Under the pieces are notes generated by a model. It searched no databases. It had not been told where the DNA came from and was given only the letters and a program-made list of their open reading frames with translations. Both the position numbers and the translations under genes were made by a program. From Glandiceps talaboti (Eukaryota; Hemichordata; Enteropneusta; Spengelidae): DNA of 64,000 bases. The stretch lies in NCBI RefSeq assembly GCF_964340395.1, contig NC_135551.1, forward strand, positions 12,707,003 to 12,771,002. The letters are read 5' to 3'. Shown piece by piece: positions 50,749 to 63,720 of the stretch (positions are counted from its first letter, which is position 1; every line of letters begins with the position of its first letter).

Positions 50749-53700
50749 ATGCATCAGAAAGCTCTGTTTATTTCTGGATTGAGTTTAAGTATCTTTGCTG
50801 ATGTTTTCTATCTCATTGCAACAGTAACTCCTTCCTGGCGGCAAACCGAAATTCCAGACCGTTGGATCGTCAATGAAGGATTATGGCAAAAGTGCATGAC
50901 CGACCTACGGCTTCACTCTGGAACGACTTGCTCCGAACTGGGGATGAAACATATTGACGGTAAGAGACTAAAATGTTAATAAAAATACGATAATCTAAAT
51001 GAACATGTGAAAACATCAAGATATTTAATATTTTCATATTTATACATTTTCTACAACGCTTCTTGTTGAAAATATTCAAAAATGCTATATGAGTCAACGA
51101 TAAGAAAAAGGAACACAAAACTAACGATTATATGGTAAAATTAGGAATTTATCTAAAATATTGCAAAATAAAAAGAGCTGATAAAAAAACCACATGGCGA
51201 TAAAAAGCTGTTACAGGTGCTAATGTTTACATGGTAGGTCTCAAAAGTGTCTCGCGCTCAAAAATTATTCTACGTTCTTTAAATCTTTCAAATCTTCTGG
51301 AACAGAATTCCACCGTCATGGACTATCTTAGACGTCAAGATCCTGATCGTTAAGCTTATTACAAGATCCGTGGACCTACGAGACTGTAACCATTGTTTGG
51401 TCTTAGTTTGTAAGTAAAGTCGAAATAACATCGAAATTTAAAATGATACAGAATTTGCTGAAAAGGGTCCAGACAATTATGTTCTTTTACGTTCTCATTA
51501 ACGTCACGCATCAGTGATCTAATTATGATATTGGATAAGCCAATTGCATGTTTTAAGTGAACCGAGAAGGGACATCTACTCACAGGTGGTCATAATATTT
51601 TAAAGACGAACTACCACCCCGCGCCACTGACATTAAAAAGACCTGATTTCTTCTGAGACAATGTATTTGTGTCATGGTCGGTTGAAGATGGAGGTTTCAG
51701 GACAACTGGGAATAAGGCTGTTTAATTCGTTTTGTACTATTTGTACGCCGTGTTACCTTTGAATGGTTCAGTACCTTTTCATTTCATTATTAATACTAGG
51801 GTGTTAAAATGAGGTCAGTCGTTTCGCAAAGTCTTTTTAGTTGGTCTCGGATGTCTCATCCTATTACTACAACATAACATTGAAATATCTCATGCACCTG
51901 AACTATTCACAGCATGTTCTGATAGCAGTTAAGCTTATATTACAAGCAAGTGTGCTGTGAAGACTCGAGAGCCAGTAATTCATTCCTATAGGTTCTCGCA
52001 TTTGTGTCACCTTCACCTGTGTCATCATGAAACTATTCAACTCTCTAGTTCGGCCACACATTGAATATGCAGTGCAATTCTGGAACCCATATCTGAAAAA
52101 GGACATCGAACGCTTAGAAAAGGTGCAAAGGAGGGCTACCAAGCTGATACCTGAACTTCGACATCTCACTTACGTTGAAAGGCTAGAAGCACTCAGTTTA
52201 ACAACATTAGAACAAAGACGGTTGCGAGGAGATTTGATACAAGTCTTTCGGTTTCTGAAAGGATTTGACAAAATTGATCAAAGCGTTTTATTCACCTACC
52301 ATCCAACAAACAGGACAAGAGGACACTCACTCAAGATTTTTAAACCAACTGTCAGACTGAATATCCGGAAATACTTCTTTTCTCAACGTGTTGTACTCCA
52401 CTGGAACAATTTACCAGAACATGTTATTGGAGCAGAAACTGTTAAAGACTTTAAAATTTTCTTGGACCAGTACTGGAACACTACAGGGATTATATAGGCC
52501 TTTAAGGCTTTTCTCCCTTACTTGCCATGGATGGATGTTACCATGGCAATCATATTAAATCAAAACCTTATCAGTGCAGTGGGGCCTGTCACAACTGACA
52601 ATGTAGTAACTAACCAATAATATATCAACCCGATATTGTAGTAACAATGTACCGATAATGTATCAAAATTAATCGATAATTTATCAATTGACCTATAATG
52701 TAGTAATTTTTGTTACAATATCGGGTGATTGATACATCATCGATTATTTACTACATTATCAATTGTAACACATGTTAGGGTCATAGGGGTCAGACAGGAC
52801 CATCATTTTCTAGAGCTCAGCTTAGACTGTTTTTTACACCTAGTAAATGTAAATTCAAACTGGGCTTCTATGGCCTTCAGTTTCCCTGCTGTGAACATGT
52901 ACTGAAGAAGACCCAAGTTTCTATTTTCCGATAGCAGTCACACTGCATTCAATTCATTCAAATGACTCTCCCCTAGCTGCACTTCAGTGCAAAATATAAT
53001 CAGGTAACATATTTCGATATTAGATTTGTTTGCAACTTCGGCCTTGTTGCTTTCCAAATACAAAAACACAGTAAACTTGTTTTATTGATTAAGAATCCTA
53101 AATAAATACTCATGTCTCATCCATATTGCCACTGGTCACATGATTTTTTTAAATTATTAAAACAATACTGTAATGTTTTGTCAGGTTAATCGGTTTTTAC
53201 ACGTGATAATATCAAATTTACAAGCCACAATATTTATGCCCATCCCACAACGCTAGCTTATCTTCCAAATGAATCCTCGTTCTCCGATAAATTTCACCCT
53301 GGGCCAATCGCAGTTTTTACAATAATGTCACGAACTGCTATTTTTAACCCTTGCCATTTTTTTGGCAATTTCCTTCCGTTTAGGCCTAAAAGTAAATTGT
53401 GTGGTTCTGATTATGTTCAATTTTTAGAATAGTTGGGGGTAGGTAAATTTTTTTAAATATTATTTTTTTTTCATTTTTCATATGGTTATGTTTAATTTCT
53501 AATGCTTTCCATTGTTTTCCAAATGGTATCTGTATTATTGGTTTCTTACCATCAGATGTACAGCCATTGCAGATTGGAAGAACAATTTTATATTGTCTTT
53601 TTAAGTTGATGTCAATTTCCGCATCCTCTATTTCTCGCGAGACAGAATAATTTTCTCTGTATTATTATTTATTTTTTTCTCGAATTTAAAGTAAAAACAA

Positions 53701-56660
53701 TTTTAGGATTGGCAGTGAAATATTAGGTGAGGTCGGCTAACCGTAACTGAACAATTTATTTAGGCCTTACTGAGATATCACAAGTTTTAATTCTTGTAAA
53801 TACAAGTCACGAGATAATGACGTTGCTTGACCTTGACCTTGACACATTGTGATAATAGACTGTAACCTGAACTCATAGCGATATTGTATTCTGATAATGA
53901 AATGACAATGCAAAAGGGTCTAGCTGTTTGAGATAAGTGGTGATTAGTCATCTGTTCTATTGAGTTCTTGACATCAAAACTCATTATTGCATTCGCAATT
54001 ACCTAATTAGAGCGCGTTGCTGTACATAGGTATCTAATTACTGTTCACTGTCTGTTTGATACAACCACGCATGCGCAGACACCAACAATTGAGAGATAAG
54101 ATATCATTAAGATAGCGATTTTTTTAATGAAATAAATTATTTAAACATATACTCAACTAGCATAGGCGCCAATAGCTCGATGTCTGTATTTAATTTCTGT
54201 ACATGGTAGCACATTTCATTCTATTCACATAAAATATAGCAAGAAACTGTTTTCATTCAGTCTTTCTATCTTAAAGGTGATTCAAAATGCTCAGATTCAC
54301 TATTACTATTTTGCTAGACGACATGTTTGTGAAATGTATTCTGGTTTTAAAGCTTTAAAAAAGCATCTGTGCAAACACCTTTTTCAGTCAGTTCCCTTCG
54401 GATTTACTTCAAGAGTTCTCGGGTATTTCCAGTCCCACCTAGACCACGGGATTTTATGATGTCATAAGGAGTACTCGTTAGCACTAAGGCTATGACGAGT
54501 GTAGTCAACAGGTGAATAAAACTCAACAGTGTTCTGAAAATATACATTGCTGGTGGTTGTAATAGACATCAGTAAACAAAAACTACAGTCTACAAGTCTT
54601 ATTAACCAACATTTACTGATATTTACTCACACATAAACATAAAGTCTAGTCGTTTTGATTTATTTTGCCATAATATGGGGACATAATATTTAGCATTTAT
54701 ACCCACAGACACTGACAATTACTCAGATAGTATGAGTTCTCCTTATGACGTCACAAAATCACGTGGTCTAGGTGGGACCGGAAATAAAATCCGGAGGGAA
54801 CTGACTGAAAAAAGGTCATTTTAAGGTGTTTGCAGACGCTTTTTTAAAGTTTTAAAAACAGAATACAATTCACAAACATGTCGTGTAGCAAAATAGCAAT
54901 AGTGAATGTGAGCATTTTGAATCACCTTTAAAGTGTTGCATGTGCAGTTCCTTGTTGTATCAAACAGAGCCAATTAACAGTAGCTTGCAATGCGATGTAT
55001 ATTGAATAGATGAAAAGGATGAAGTCATCGTTTTACTTTGAATCAAGTATATTAACGACAGAGGTATTGATTATGAAGTATAATTGTACAAGAGAATGGT
55101 CATATTTACAGTAATGAAGTATATAAATTTCTGACTAGCTCTAGTTCCACAATAAATGGCGTAATTTGACGATTATCGCACATTGACAATATTTAGTGAC
55201 AACTTTCACTTTGTGAACACGTACTTACATCGCTGTGACTTTCATAAGAAAAATCAACTACCCTCGTCAGAAATGGGAAGAAAATGATATTTGTAAGTGC
55301 TAGTCGTTTTATTCGATGATTCTATTACAAGAGAATGACTTTTCCCATTCATTAAAAGTCACTTTTGTCTTCCATTTTTGAATAAAGTGAAGGAAACTAA
55401 TTTTGAAAAAATGTATTTCAGACATTATACCATGCACAATCAAAGTAATTGTCTTTGAACAGAAAATATGGATTATACATCCTGGTCCGTCTACGTCACG
55501 ACAAGTGTCTACGTTTCGTGGTGCTGGAAACATGAGTCAAGCGTACCAAACCGCCATTCTTTTTTCCCGATTTTTCATAGATTATGCTTCATTATATGCG
55601 TGAGTTAAGGCCTAGCAACTCATAGTGACGAAGCCACTTTAGGTCAGTCGTATTTCACTTGACTGGACGAAGAATATCATGTGGAGTAATGTAGGTATGA
55701 CTTCATTGGCTACGTTTAGATTGTTGATGTACTGTTAAATGACCGGACGGGGTAATCCAAAATCTGCTGCATAATATTTGTGTCATTTCCTCGCTTATTT
55801 TTCAGCGGCTATCCACGTCAATCGCTTCACTACCATCATCTCCATTCTATTGCTGATACCAGCATTGGTTGTCGCTGGGTTGGCGTATTCTAAGAAACTG
55901 GACAAGACATGGATGACAGCTGCAGCTGGTGTTGTCATAGGAACAGGTACATCTATATCATTATCCTACACAAATGATTGAGCTTAGTTCGTATAATGTA
56001 ATGGTATGTTTGAGTGTCTGTCAAAAGTACATGAAATATGTATCTCTAGATCTTGTAATGTTGGTATACAAGCAATAATACATTAGAACGTTTGCTAGCA
56101 AAGTATGCATCCGAGTCAATGTAGATTTGCATTAAAGTATTGTTACTCTCTAGAATACGATAATGTATACAGCATGCGCAGCGTGCGGTGGAGCGATGTC
56201 AAATTCAAAATATTTCTGGTTACACAGATATTACTAATGCTGACTGCACCTCTTAGTCAAAGACTAACCGCATTATAATGTTATGATATGCAATTTTCAA
56301 AGTATGCATCATCATGCATCATGTAGTTACACCAAACATTTTAACAATACATGTTGTATAAAAAAAGAAGAATTATATTTGATACACACAGTACTGAGAT
56401 GTACTAAGATATATATTAGCTCCGTGAGCAATTTAACAACACTGCCTTTCGAACCATTCGTAATAGAGAAGGTCATAGCATAGTTATATATGTATATATG
56501 TATGTATGTATGCATGTATGTATGTATGTATGTATGTATGTATGTATGTATGTATGTGAGTATGTCTGTGTATGTCTGTGTATGTATGTATATATATATA
56601 ACTCGGTGAGTATCAATCTGCTAAGACAGTGCTCTATACCGCAGTGGCAGAGCGTAATAG

Positions 56661-56742
<82 letters not shown>

Positions 56743-56901
56743 TTCACAGCCATTCTTGTACTGGTCGGAACCACATGGTATGCAGCAGTATTCAATCAGG
56801 ACAACTTTGGCTATTCCATCGTAATAGCTTGGATGTCTGTTCCAATTACTCTGATTGCTGGTTGCATGTTCATCTTAATGGCAAGGACTATGGAGGAATA
56901 A
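50749..56901 (+). CDS. Claudin/PMP22-superfamily membrane protein gene B
   Basis: Exons are 50749-50959, 55806-55946 and 56750-56901, both introns phase 1, about 167 residues. Donors are GTAAGAG and GTACATC (weaker). Acceptors are TATTTTTCAG and CTTTCACAG. TM1 is residues 5-25 ([19 protein letters not shown]). The loop signature is W30, G44-L45-W46, C49 and C61, identical in spacing to gene C. TM2 is [23 protein letters not shown]3 starts [11 protein letters not shown] and continues [14 protein letters not shown]4 is [20 protein letters not shown]; the tail is MARTMEE. At 167 residues it is nearer PMP22/EMP than classic claudins, but GLW-C-C is shared by both. The 4.8-kb intron 1 is filled with repeats: a LINE, a palindromic MITE, a dispersed repeat and a TTAA element. 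Confidence 0.85.
51970..52560 (+). mobile_element. CR1/L2-like LINE, C-terminal end of the reverse transcriptase
   Basis: An intact frame of 156 codons (52027-52497) matches the post-catalytic domain of CR1/Jockey-group LINEs: [31 protein letters not shown], then [16 protein letters not shown] and [12 protein letters not shown] near the end. A short 3' tail with GGATGGATG follows. The catalytic domains are absent, so it is a 5'-truncated copy in intron 1 of gene B. The open frame suggests it is younger than the L1-like copy. Confidence 0.8.
52591..52767. mobile_element. Nearly palindromic foldback/MITE element, about 177 bp
   Basis: The left arm holds ACAACTGACAATGTAGTAAC, AACCCGATATTGTAGTAACA and GATAATTTATCAATTG. 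The right arm gives the inverse order with TACTACATTATCAATTGT and TTACAATATCGGGTG. It is made of variants of AATGTAGTAA and GATAAT units, so arms and sub-repeats pair in several ways. It lies just past the CR1-like LINE. Confidence 0.7.
53330..53740 (-). repeat. Inverted copy of the dispersed repeat at 9063-9560
   Basis: On the minus strand it carries GACATCAACTTAAAAAGACA, TGGCTGTACATCTGATGG, CATTTGGAAAACAATGGAAA and ACCACACAATTTACTT, in the same order as the copy inside the L1-like LINE. It sits in intron 1 of gene B. Confidence 0.7.
54185..54270 (-). repeat. Host dispersed repeat, outer half split by the TTAA element
   Basis: On the minus strand it reads TTAAGATAGAAAGACTGAATG, then AAAACAGTTTCTTGCTA, the continuation of the repeat seen intact at about 35085-35140. 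The other half lies at about 54928-54990 (GTTTGATACAACAAGGAACTG on the minus strand). Confidence 0.7.
54275..54927. mobile_element. Long-TIR element with TTAA target duplication
   Basis: A 653-bp block flanked by TTAA (54271-54274 and 54928-54931). Its arms of about 200 bp are imperfect inverted copies: AGGTGATTCAAAATGCTCA begins both, and inner matches include TTTTTCAGTCAGTTCCCT and CCCACCTAGACCACG. The centre is about 250 bp of AT-rich non-coding DNA. TTAA duplication is the piggyBac habit, but the ends are not a standard piggyBac sequence, so only the target preference is claimed. An uninterrupted copy of the target repeat is present at 35027-35145. Confidence 0.8.
55485..55680 (+). repeat. 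Dispersed repeat, copy 2 (partner at 44825-45065)
   Basis: GTCTACGTCACGACAAGTG, ATGAGTCAAGCG, TTCCCGATTTTTC, CTCATAGTGACGAAGCC and TAGGTCAGTCGTATTTCAC follow the order of the first copy. It is in intron 1 of gene B. Confidence 0.6.
56487..56600. repeat. (ATGT)n microsatellite
   Basis: Tetranucleotide run with TCTG variants, in intron 2 of gene B. Confidence 0.9.
56601..56661 (+). repeat. SINE-like block before an (AT)n tract; inverted copy at about 60190-60255
   Basis: GGTGAGTATCAATCTGCTAA, then GCTCTATACCGCAGTGGCAG and AGCGTAATAG, followed by (AT)n. The second copy, on the minus strand in intron 1 of gene C, has the same order and also ends in (AT)n. TGGCAGAGCG weakly resembles an RNA polymerase III A box; no B box is evident. 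Confidence 0.6.
56662..56740. repeat. (AT)n microsatellite abutting the exon 3 acceptor of gene B
   Basis: About 40 AT units end only a few bases before the CTTTCACAG acceptor, leaving a very short pyrimidine tract. Confidence 0.95.
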
Positions 56902-56987
56902 CGGATGTTAAACCACGCCCTCAACGCTTGCACTGGAATGCTGCATTGTCATTTTTCACATTTCGTAAGGGAAGGTTATAATAGTAT

Positions 56988-56990
56988 GGG

Positions 56991-57079
<89 letters not shown>

Positions 57080-57240
57080 GACAGCGACAGACAGCGACAG
57101 AGACAGAGACAGAGAGAGACGGGGAGAGACAGGGGGAGAGTGTGTTTGTGTTTGTATTTATGTTTGTTTGTTTGTTTGTTTGTTTGTCTGTTTGTTTGTG
57201 TATGTGTGTGTGTGTGTGTGCACGCACTTGTCTGTCTGTC
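56988..57240. repeat. Compound microsatellite (GA)n-(GACA)n-(TTTG)n-(TG)n
   Basis: Several simple tracts in series just downstream of the stop codon of gene B, possibly within its 3' untranslated region. Confidence 0.9.
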
Positions 57241-57525
57241 TGTGTCATCGTTTTCTCAAAAAAAAACGCTTGCTCAATTCAAGTGTGTAAACAATGTGGA
57301 CACAAGTTTAATGGACACTAAACTTGCATCGTGCATTAAGGAAAACAGTGAACATATAATATGACGAGTATCTATTAGTCAGCAGTTATATGTTTATTTT
57401 TTATTTCATATGAAGATTTGTAAAGAGTAGTGATGTTTCACTACTAAGGAAACCGAACGTTCTAAGATAGACACACACTAAACTTCTTGTTGTTCAGTGT
57501 GATAGATTAAACAAGTGGGTGGCAG

Positions 57526-57620
57526 TGGGGCCTCTGTTGTGCATAATTACCCCTATGATCAAGATAGTGTAAACAATGCAAATCCCCCCAAAAAAAGTAC
57601 TCTGCAAGATAGTGGAAGTC
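57526..57620 (+). repeat. Dispersed repeat with a partner at about 60008-60105
   Basis: GCAGTGGGGCCTCTGTTGTGC, then ATCAAGATAGTGTAAACAAT and CTCTGCAAGAT, recur as GCAGTGCCTTTGTTGTGC, ATCGAGATAGCGTGAACACT and CACTGCAAGAT, in the same orientation. Confidence 0.55.
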
Positions 57621-58689
57621 ATGAGAAACGCCATTTTACCGTCACGTGAGGCCATTCAAAAGCTTATATAACAACATGTCACAACAATAGTTGTTGTTGT
57701 TTTTGTCTATCTTAATAAGCAATAGCTCGGTTTCCACAGTCATAAATGATATATAGAAACAGTCACATCTACCTGTTCATTTTAAACAAACTCGTTTGTA
57801 TATCATTCACGTACCTAGACATTCGTTCGTCAAAGTTTGTTTATTACAAGTTATTACTACGGAAAGCAAGCTATCGGCAGACCACTAGGGGCATGGGATT
57901 AGCCATATTTCTTTACAAATATCTATTACCAGTCTGTACTGCTACTTCCATAATATATAATACACCGTTACCATTGTTAAATAATTTGATAACCTGTGTT
58001 TAGTCATGATTACAAGTGATTACTTGTGATTACCCAGTTTATTTATCAATCAGTTCTAGCTTAACGTACAATTATACATTTTTACACATATTGCTTGGTG
58101 GCTTTTTTTTGCGATTTATCGATTCGGAAGTACAAAGTTATGGACTTGGCATTCCGCGTTTTCTTACAACTAGATAAACGCTGAATTTAAAATCTAAAAT
58201 AAATACACATTTCTCATCTATATGGCCACTTTTAAGTTATTTCCCCTAATGTACAAACTGATACCAATTCACAGTAATGATAATGATATACAGACGAATA
58301 ATCCGATTTGCTAACATTAGATATAACATAAAAGCACTTTTATGACTCAGAGCCAACAAGTTCTTGAACGTGTTTGGTCGCTTTTATAAGGGTTACGCCG
58401 ATTGGTTAGAAATCAGTGTAAAAACCAGTTGGTATAATTATGACGTACATTAACATAGTTATAAGGGTCGGTTGGTAATCAAGACAAAAAAATCTGTTAC
58501 ACGTATAGTCGGTGACTATAACTACAACGGAGAAAGACTGTCGTATTTATTGTCGGTGGTTATAATTGCAACGTGCAATTACTGTCATGCTTTCCAATAA
58601 GTGGGTATATGTGATGTATGGCATTGCCCCCACCCCACACCTCCTTCCCCTCTCACTTCGGAAGTAGACTATATTTGTATTACTTTACA
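57621..58689. other. Spacer between genes B and C, no gene recognised
   Basis: AT-rich. There is no supported exon, and short frames lack splice context. Confidence 0.4.
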
Positions 58690-58920
58690 AAGTGTCCATC
58701 GATCAAACTCCTGGCACATATCCACATCGAAGTCTAACAGCACATCCACGTCGATTCACCACGACAGTCAACAGAACCAAAGTAAATATCCTTGACACTG
58801 AAAATAGATATTTTGAACGGGGAGTGAAGGAAGCTATCCACATCCAGGCAGTTGAACCATCATTGAATAGAGACGGAGGGAGATATATAAACTTACAGGC
58901 ACGTATTACCCCTTATTAAG
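58690..58920 (+). mobile_element. Penelope-like element fossil, C-terminal fragment
   Basis: The peptide NRYFERGVKEAIHIQAVEPS followed by LNRDGGRY is the conserved C-terminal block of many GIY-YIG-bearing Penelope-like elements (W/YFERGVKEAI...PSLNRDGGRY). Only the last part of the element is present, so it is a truncated, inactive relic. It is distinct from the minus-strand copy near 3.6-4.5 kb. Confidence 0.6.
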
Positions 58921-59031
58921 CTCACGTGTCCTCAAGGTCAAGTGTACTGAATAGTGGGTCAATCTGTTGACAAAAACTGAAGTGTCGAACATTCCAGGTA
59001 ACATTTTCAAGTTGTTTTTGGAAAAAAAAAG

Positions 59032-61168
59032 CTAAATTGAATACTCGATTAAACTCGTTACTGTAATCATAAGGCAAGCACCAATCAAAGCCACCGGTAC
59101 GGACAACCAGGCAAGTATCATGGAATATCCAAAATCAGGTATGTTCCGGTTAAGGTATGCCGTATACCACGTGATTCCACTAAGGATAAGAATTGCTGTA
59201 GGTAAAATAATTACAAAGATTGTCAAGACGGAGAGACTGTTGTAAACGTGATAAGCTTCCCCTATAAACCCCAAGGCTTGCAGTAAATACCCAGAATGGC
59301 CGAACACATGTCAAGTGAAGTAAGGCTTCCTTACAAGATTTCAAACTAGACAAAGTTACCGATTTGCAATTTTATCACCCCAATCATATTTAAGTTGATA
59401 AAAATAATCAATACAAATGTACTGAATTTCGAAGGTAGAAGTAAGCCTGTCTGGACTTGTCCTTTATATTAAGTTGATAGCAGTAATCAATACAAGTGTA
59501 CTAAAGGCAGAAATGTTATTTTGGACTTACCATTGAGAATAATGACACCAGCAGCCACCACCATCCATTTCTTGGCTACTTTATTTAAGAACGCTAACAC
59601 ACCCAGAACCAATGCTGCTGTGGTCATTGTGATAGCCGTAATGGTACAGAATCTATTATAATGAAGATGAGCTATGGAGGAAAAGACAAGACAAAAGATA
59701 ACATTTCACAGACTGAAGTAAAATTACTGTGCAAACCGAGTTTTCAGCTGTTACTAACCAAATAAAATTACTGTAACGATTTATTTGAACTTTTTAAGGC
59801 ATTTCGTTCTAATTTATTTCACAGTTACACCTGTCAGGTATTCCACAGTTACATAGGTATCTACCCATTATTATCTTACCTCTAAATTCTGATGAAGAAT
59901 TGTTATCGAAACTTCAGTAAGGACTTTGATAAGGACTACATTACTTGCACTCCTAAACTAAAGCTAATTCTTTTCGATATGCGTGGTACATTACAAAAGA
60001 TATAGCAGTGCCTTTGTTGTGCGAACCAAAAATACCAGGCCTGTACATAATCGAGATAGCGTGAACACTGGAAGTCCCCAACATGTACACTGCAAGATCA
60101 TCAGATACGTCACCCTACTGTGAGTATACTTAAAACAGACGGCTATTATATATATATATATATATATAGTTTTATTATATATATATATATAAACTATTAC
60201 GCTCTGCCACTGCGGTATAGAGCAATGTCTTAGCAGATTGATACTCACGCCGTTACAAGCGATTCGTAAAGGCGCACGGTACGTGTACAGTGTCGCAGAC
60301 ATCAGTTGAGTCCCACCCGTTTATTGCAGTCGAATTGCCTAGTTGCAGGTAGTGGTTGTCGTTAGAGATGTTGTTTTAATTAGGTATATATATTCCTACA
60401 TTTTTATCTTTCGAAACAGACCTTCAATAATTATTTCATATTTATGAATGTAAAGAGACAAATTTGAATATGAACTGACAAAAAAAGTGTAACCATCATC
60501 ACCAATCAAATTATTTTTGTTGAGACATCGCTTTGTGATTTCAAACCACACATGCGCAATATAACGTCTTTCCGTCATCCATTACAAACGAGAAAATAAA
60601 TAACGTAACATAGAGCACGATATCATTTTTTCTCTGGTACAAAATTCAGCGTTGGATATATCCTCCGTTCTTGTCATGACGACTGATACAAGCGTTTGTT
60701 TACGTCATACTATATTGACTTTGTATTTAAAGTTATGTGTCTTATTACGACCTTCGGGTTATGACGTAATATCATGATACCCAAACACCACATCGTTGTC
60801 GTAATGGAAGACAGCTGCCTAAATGAGATGACAGAAGAGATCACGCCCAAATCGAATACGAATCCATAAAATGCACCTCTCATTTGATCAGAGGACACAC
60901 ATTTTATAATATAAACTTTCCCATATTGGTGAAAAGAATTTATAGCTGGATTCTCACCTGCAACATTTTTCACTCCGAGTCCATAACAACTTCTAATTTC
61001 GTTAAATATCAATTCTGTTGTACACTGTTGCCATAACCCTTCTGTGGTAACACTCAAGTTAGGAATTTCAGTACGCTTCCAGGCAGGAGTTGATGTTGCC
61101 AAAATGTACAGAAGATCAGCAAGGCCGCATAAGATTAATCCTAGTACAAGCAGAACCTTGTCGTTCAT
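59032..61168 (-). CDS. Claudin/PMP22-superfamily membrane protein gene C
   Basis: Minus-strand exons are 61168-60958, 59671-59531 and 59195-59032, both introns phase 1, about 171 residues. TM1 is residues 4-25 (KVLLVLGLILCGLADLLYIL). The loop has W30, G44-L45-W46, C49 and C61, plus an N-glycosylation site at N37 (NLS). TM2 is FCTITAITMTTAALVLGVLAF; TM3 starts WMVVAAGVIILNG and continues AILILSGITWYTAY; TM4 is YSMILAWLSVPVALIGACLM; the C-terminus is SLIEYSI. Splice sites are GTGAGAAT, CCTCCATAG, GTAAGTCC and TTTTACCTACAG. Exon 1 (211 nt) and exon 2 (141 nt) equal those of gene B, so the two are close paralogs. It faces gene B tail-to-tail. A membrane role in cell contact or as a channel partner is inferred from the superfamily. 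Confidence 0.85.
60008..60105 (+). repeat. Dispersed repeat, partner of 57526-57620
   Basis: In intron 1 of gene C, same order of matching strings as the copy downstream of gene B. Confidence 0.55.
60145..60300 (-). repeat. (AT)n plus SINE-like block, inverted copy of 56601-56740
   Basis: Two short (AT)n runs are followed by CTATTACGCTCTGCCACTGC, GGTATAGAGCA and TTAGCAGATTGATACTCAC, the reverse complement of the block at 56601. An extra GC-richer segment (about 60250-60300) may be the rest of the element. Confidence 0.6.
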
Positions 61169-61458
61169 GCTGGCAGTGAATTGTTTGCAGTGACAGATTC
61201 ATAGATTGTTGTCAAATAGACCCAAGAAAAAATTTGGGAGTGGCCCACAACAACTAAAACTTGCATAATTACATTCTTAACCGTTGTAAGTAGATATTAG
61301 ATAACAACGGATATGTACTGTTTACTTTGATAGTGACGTGTTAGAGTACAGCGAGGATTCACCTCGGCCAGGTCAGAGGTTTGATGACCAAAGACGTTAG
61401 TGGCTCAACAATACCAACGATTTGCGTTGCATACATTCCCATATAAAACATAGTTACT

Positions 61459-61488
61459 TATCTATCTATCTATCTATCTATCTATCCA

Positions 61489-61558
<70 letters not shown>

Positions 61559-61655
61559 CGTACGTGTACAATGTACATGTGTATGTGTATATGTGTGTGT
61601 CCGTGGATATGGACGATATCTCAAAAAGCACCACATCAATTGCACACCAACTTCA
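61459..61655. repeat. (CTAT)n-(CTGT)n plus a conserved upstream block, copy 2
   Basis: The microsatellite is followed by CCGTACGTGTACAATGTACA, GGATATGGACGATATCTCAA and AAAGCACCACATCAATTGCA, nearly identical to 48665-48800. It lies about 300 bp upstream of gene C. Confidence 0.85.
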
Positions 61656-61699
61656 TCTACTAACGGATTGGTTGGAATGTTCAACTCTAGACTAAAACT

Positions 61700-62025
61700 T
61701 CACTTTCTTAAAATTTGCTGTAAAATTGGCAGCAAGTCAAAAATAAATAACTTAGTAATCGATATTTCAACTCGATGACGCGGAGATGTGACAGCACCGT
61801 ATACAGCGCCCTCAAGTGACATTGACTCGATGTCACAAGAAAGCGTTTTCTGAGATGTTAGTAATATCTCATTCTTGCAGATATCAAGTAACGCATTTTT
61901 TACAGCGCTTTTTGATGGACGTAAACTTGCCATTGTTTCATATAGGAACATCCGGGGTACTTGCTGGACAGGTGAAGCTCTTTTGAATTTACCAACGATC
62001 AATTCTGAGAGCAAAAGAAGTCCCT
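61700..62025 (-). CDS. Unrecognised open frame, possible exon
   Basis: A minus-strand frame of about 104 codons with mixed, protein-like composition (ASLRPSKSAVKNALLDICKN, then LTSQKTLSCDIESMSLEGAV). An acceptor-like TTTTGCTCTCAG precedes it at about 62007-62018. No donor, start context or family is recognised. It could be part of a decayed transposon. Confidence 0.2.
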
Positions 62026-63560
<1,535 letters not shown>

Positions 63561-63561
63561 G

Positions 63562-63563
<2 letters not shown>

Positions 63564-63655
<92 letters not shown>

Positions 63656-63659
63656 AATC

Positions 63660-63720
<61 letters not shown>

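Noticed and set aside
57000-57360. Arg-Glu and Ser-Leu repeat proteins
   Set aside because: Products of the (GA)n and (GACA)n tracts downstream of gene B.
60710-60957. Continuation of gene C exon 1 as one longer reading frame
   Set aside because: A consensus donor (CAG/GTGAGAA) ends the exon at 60958, and paralogs A and B splice at the same codon phase to the 141-nt exon.
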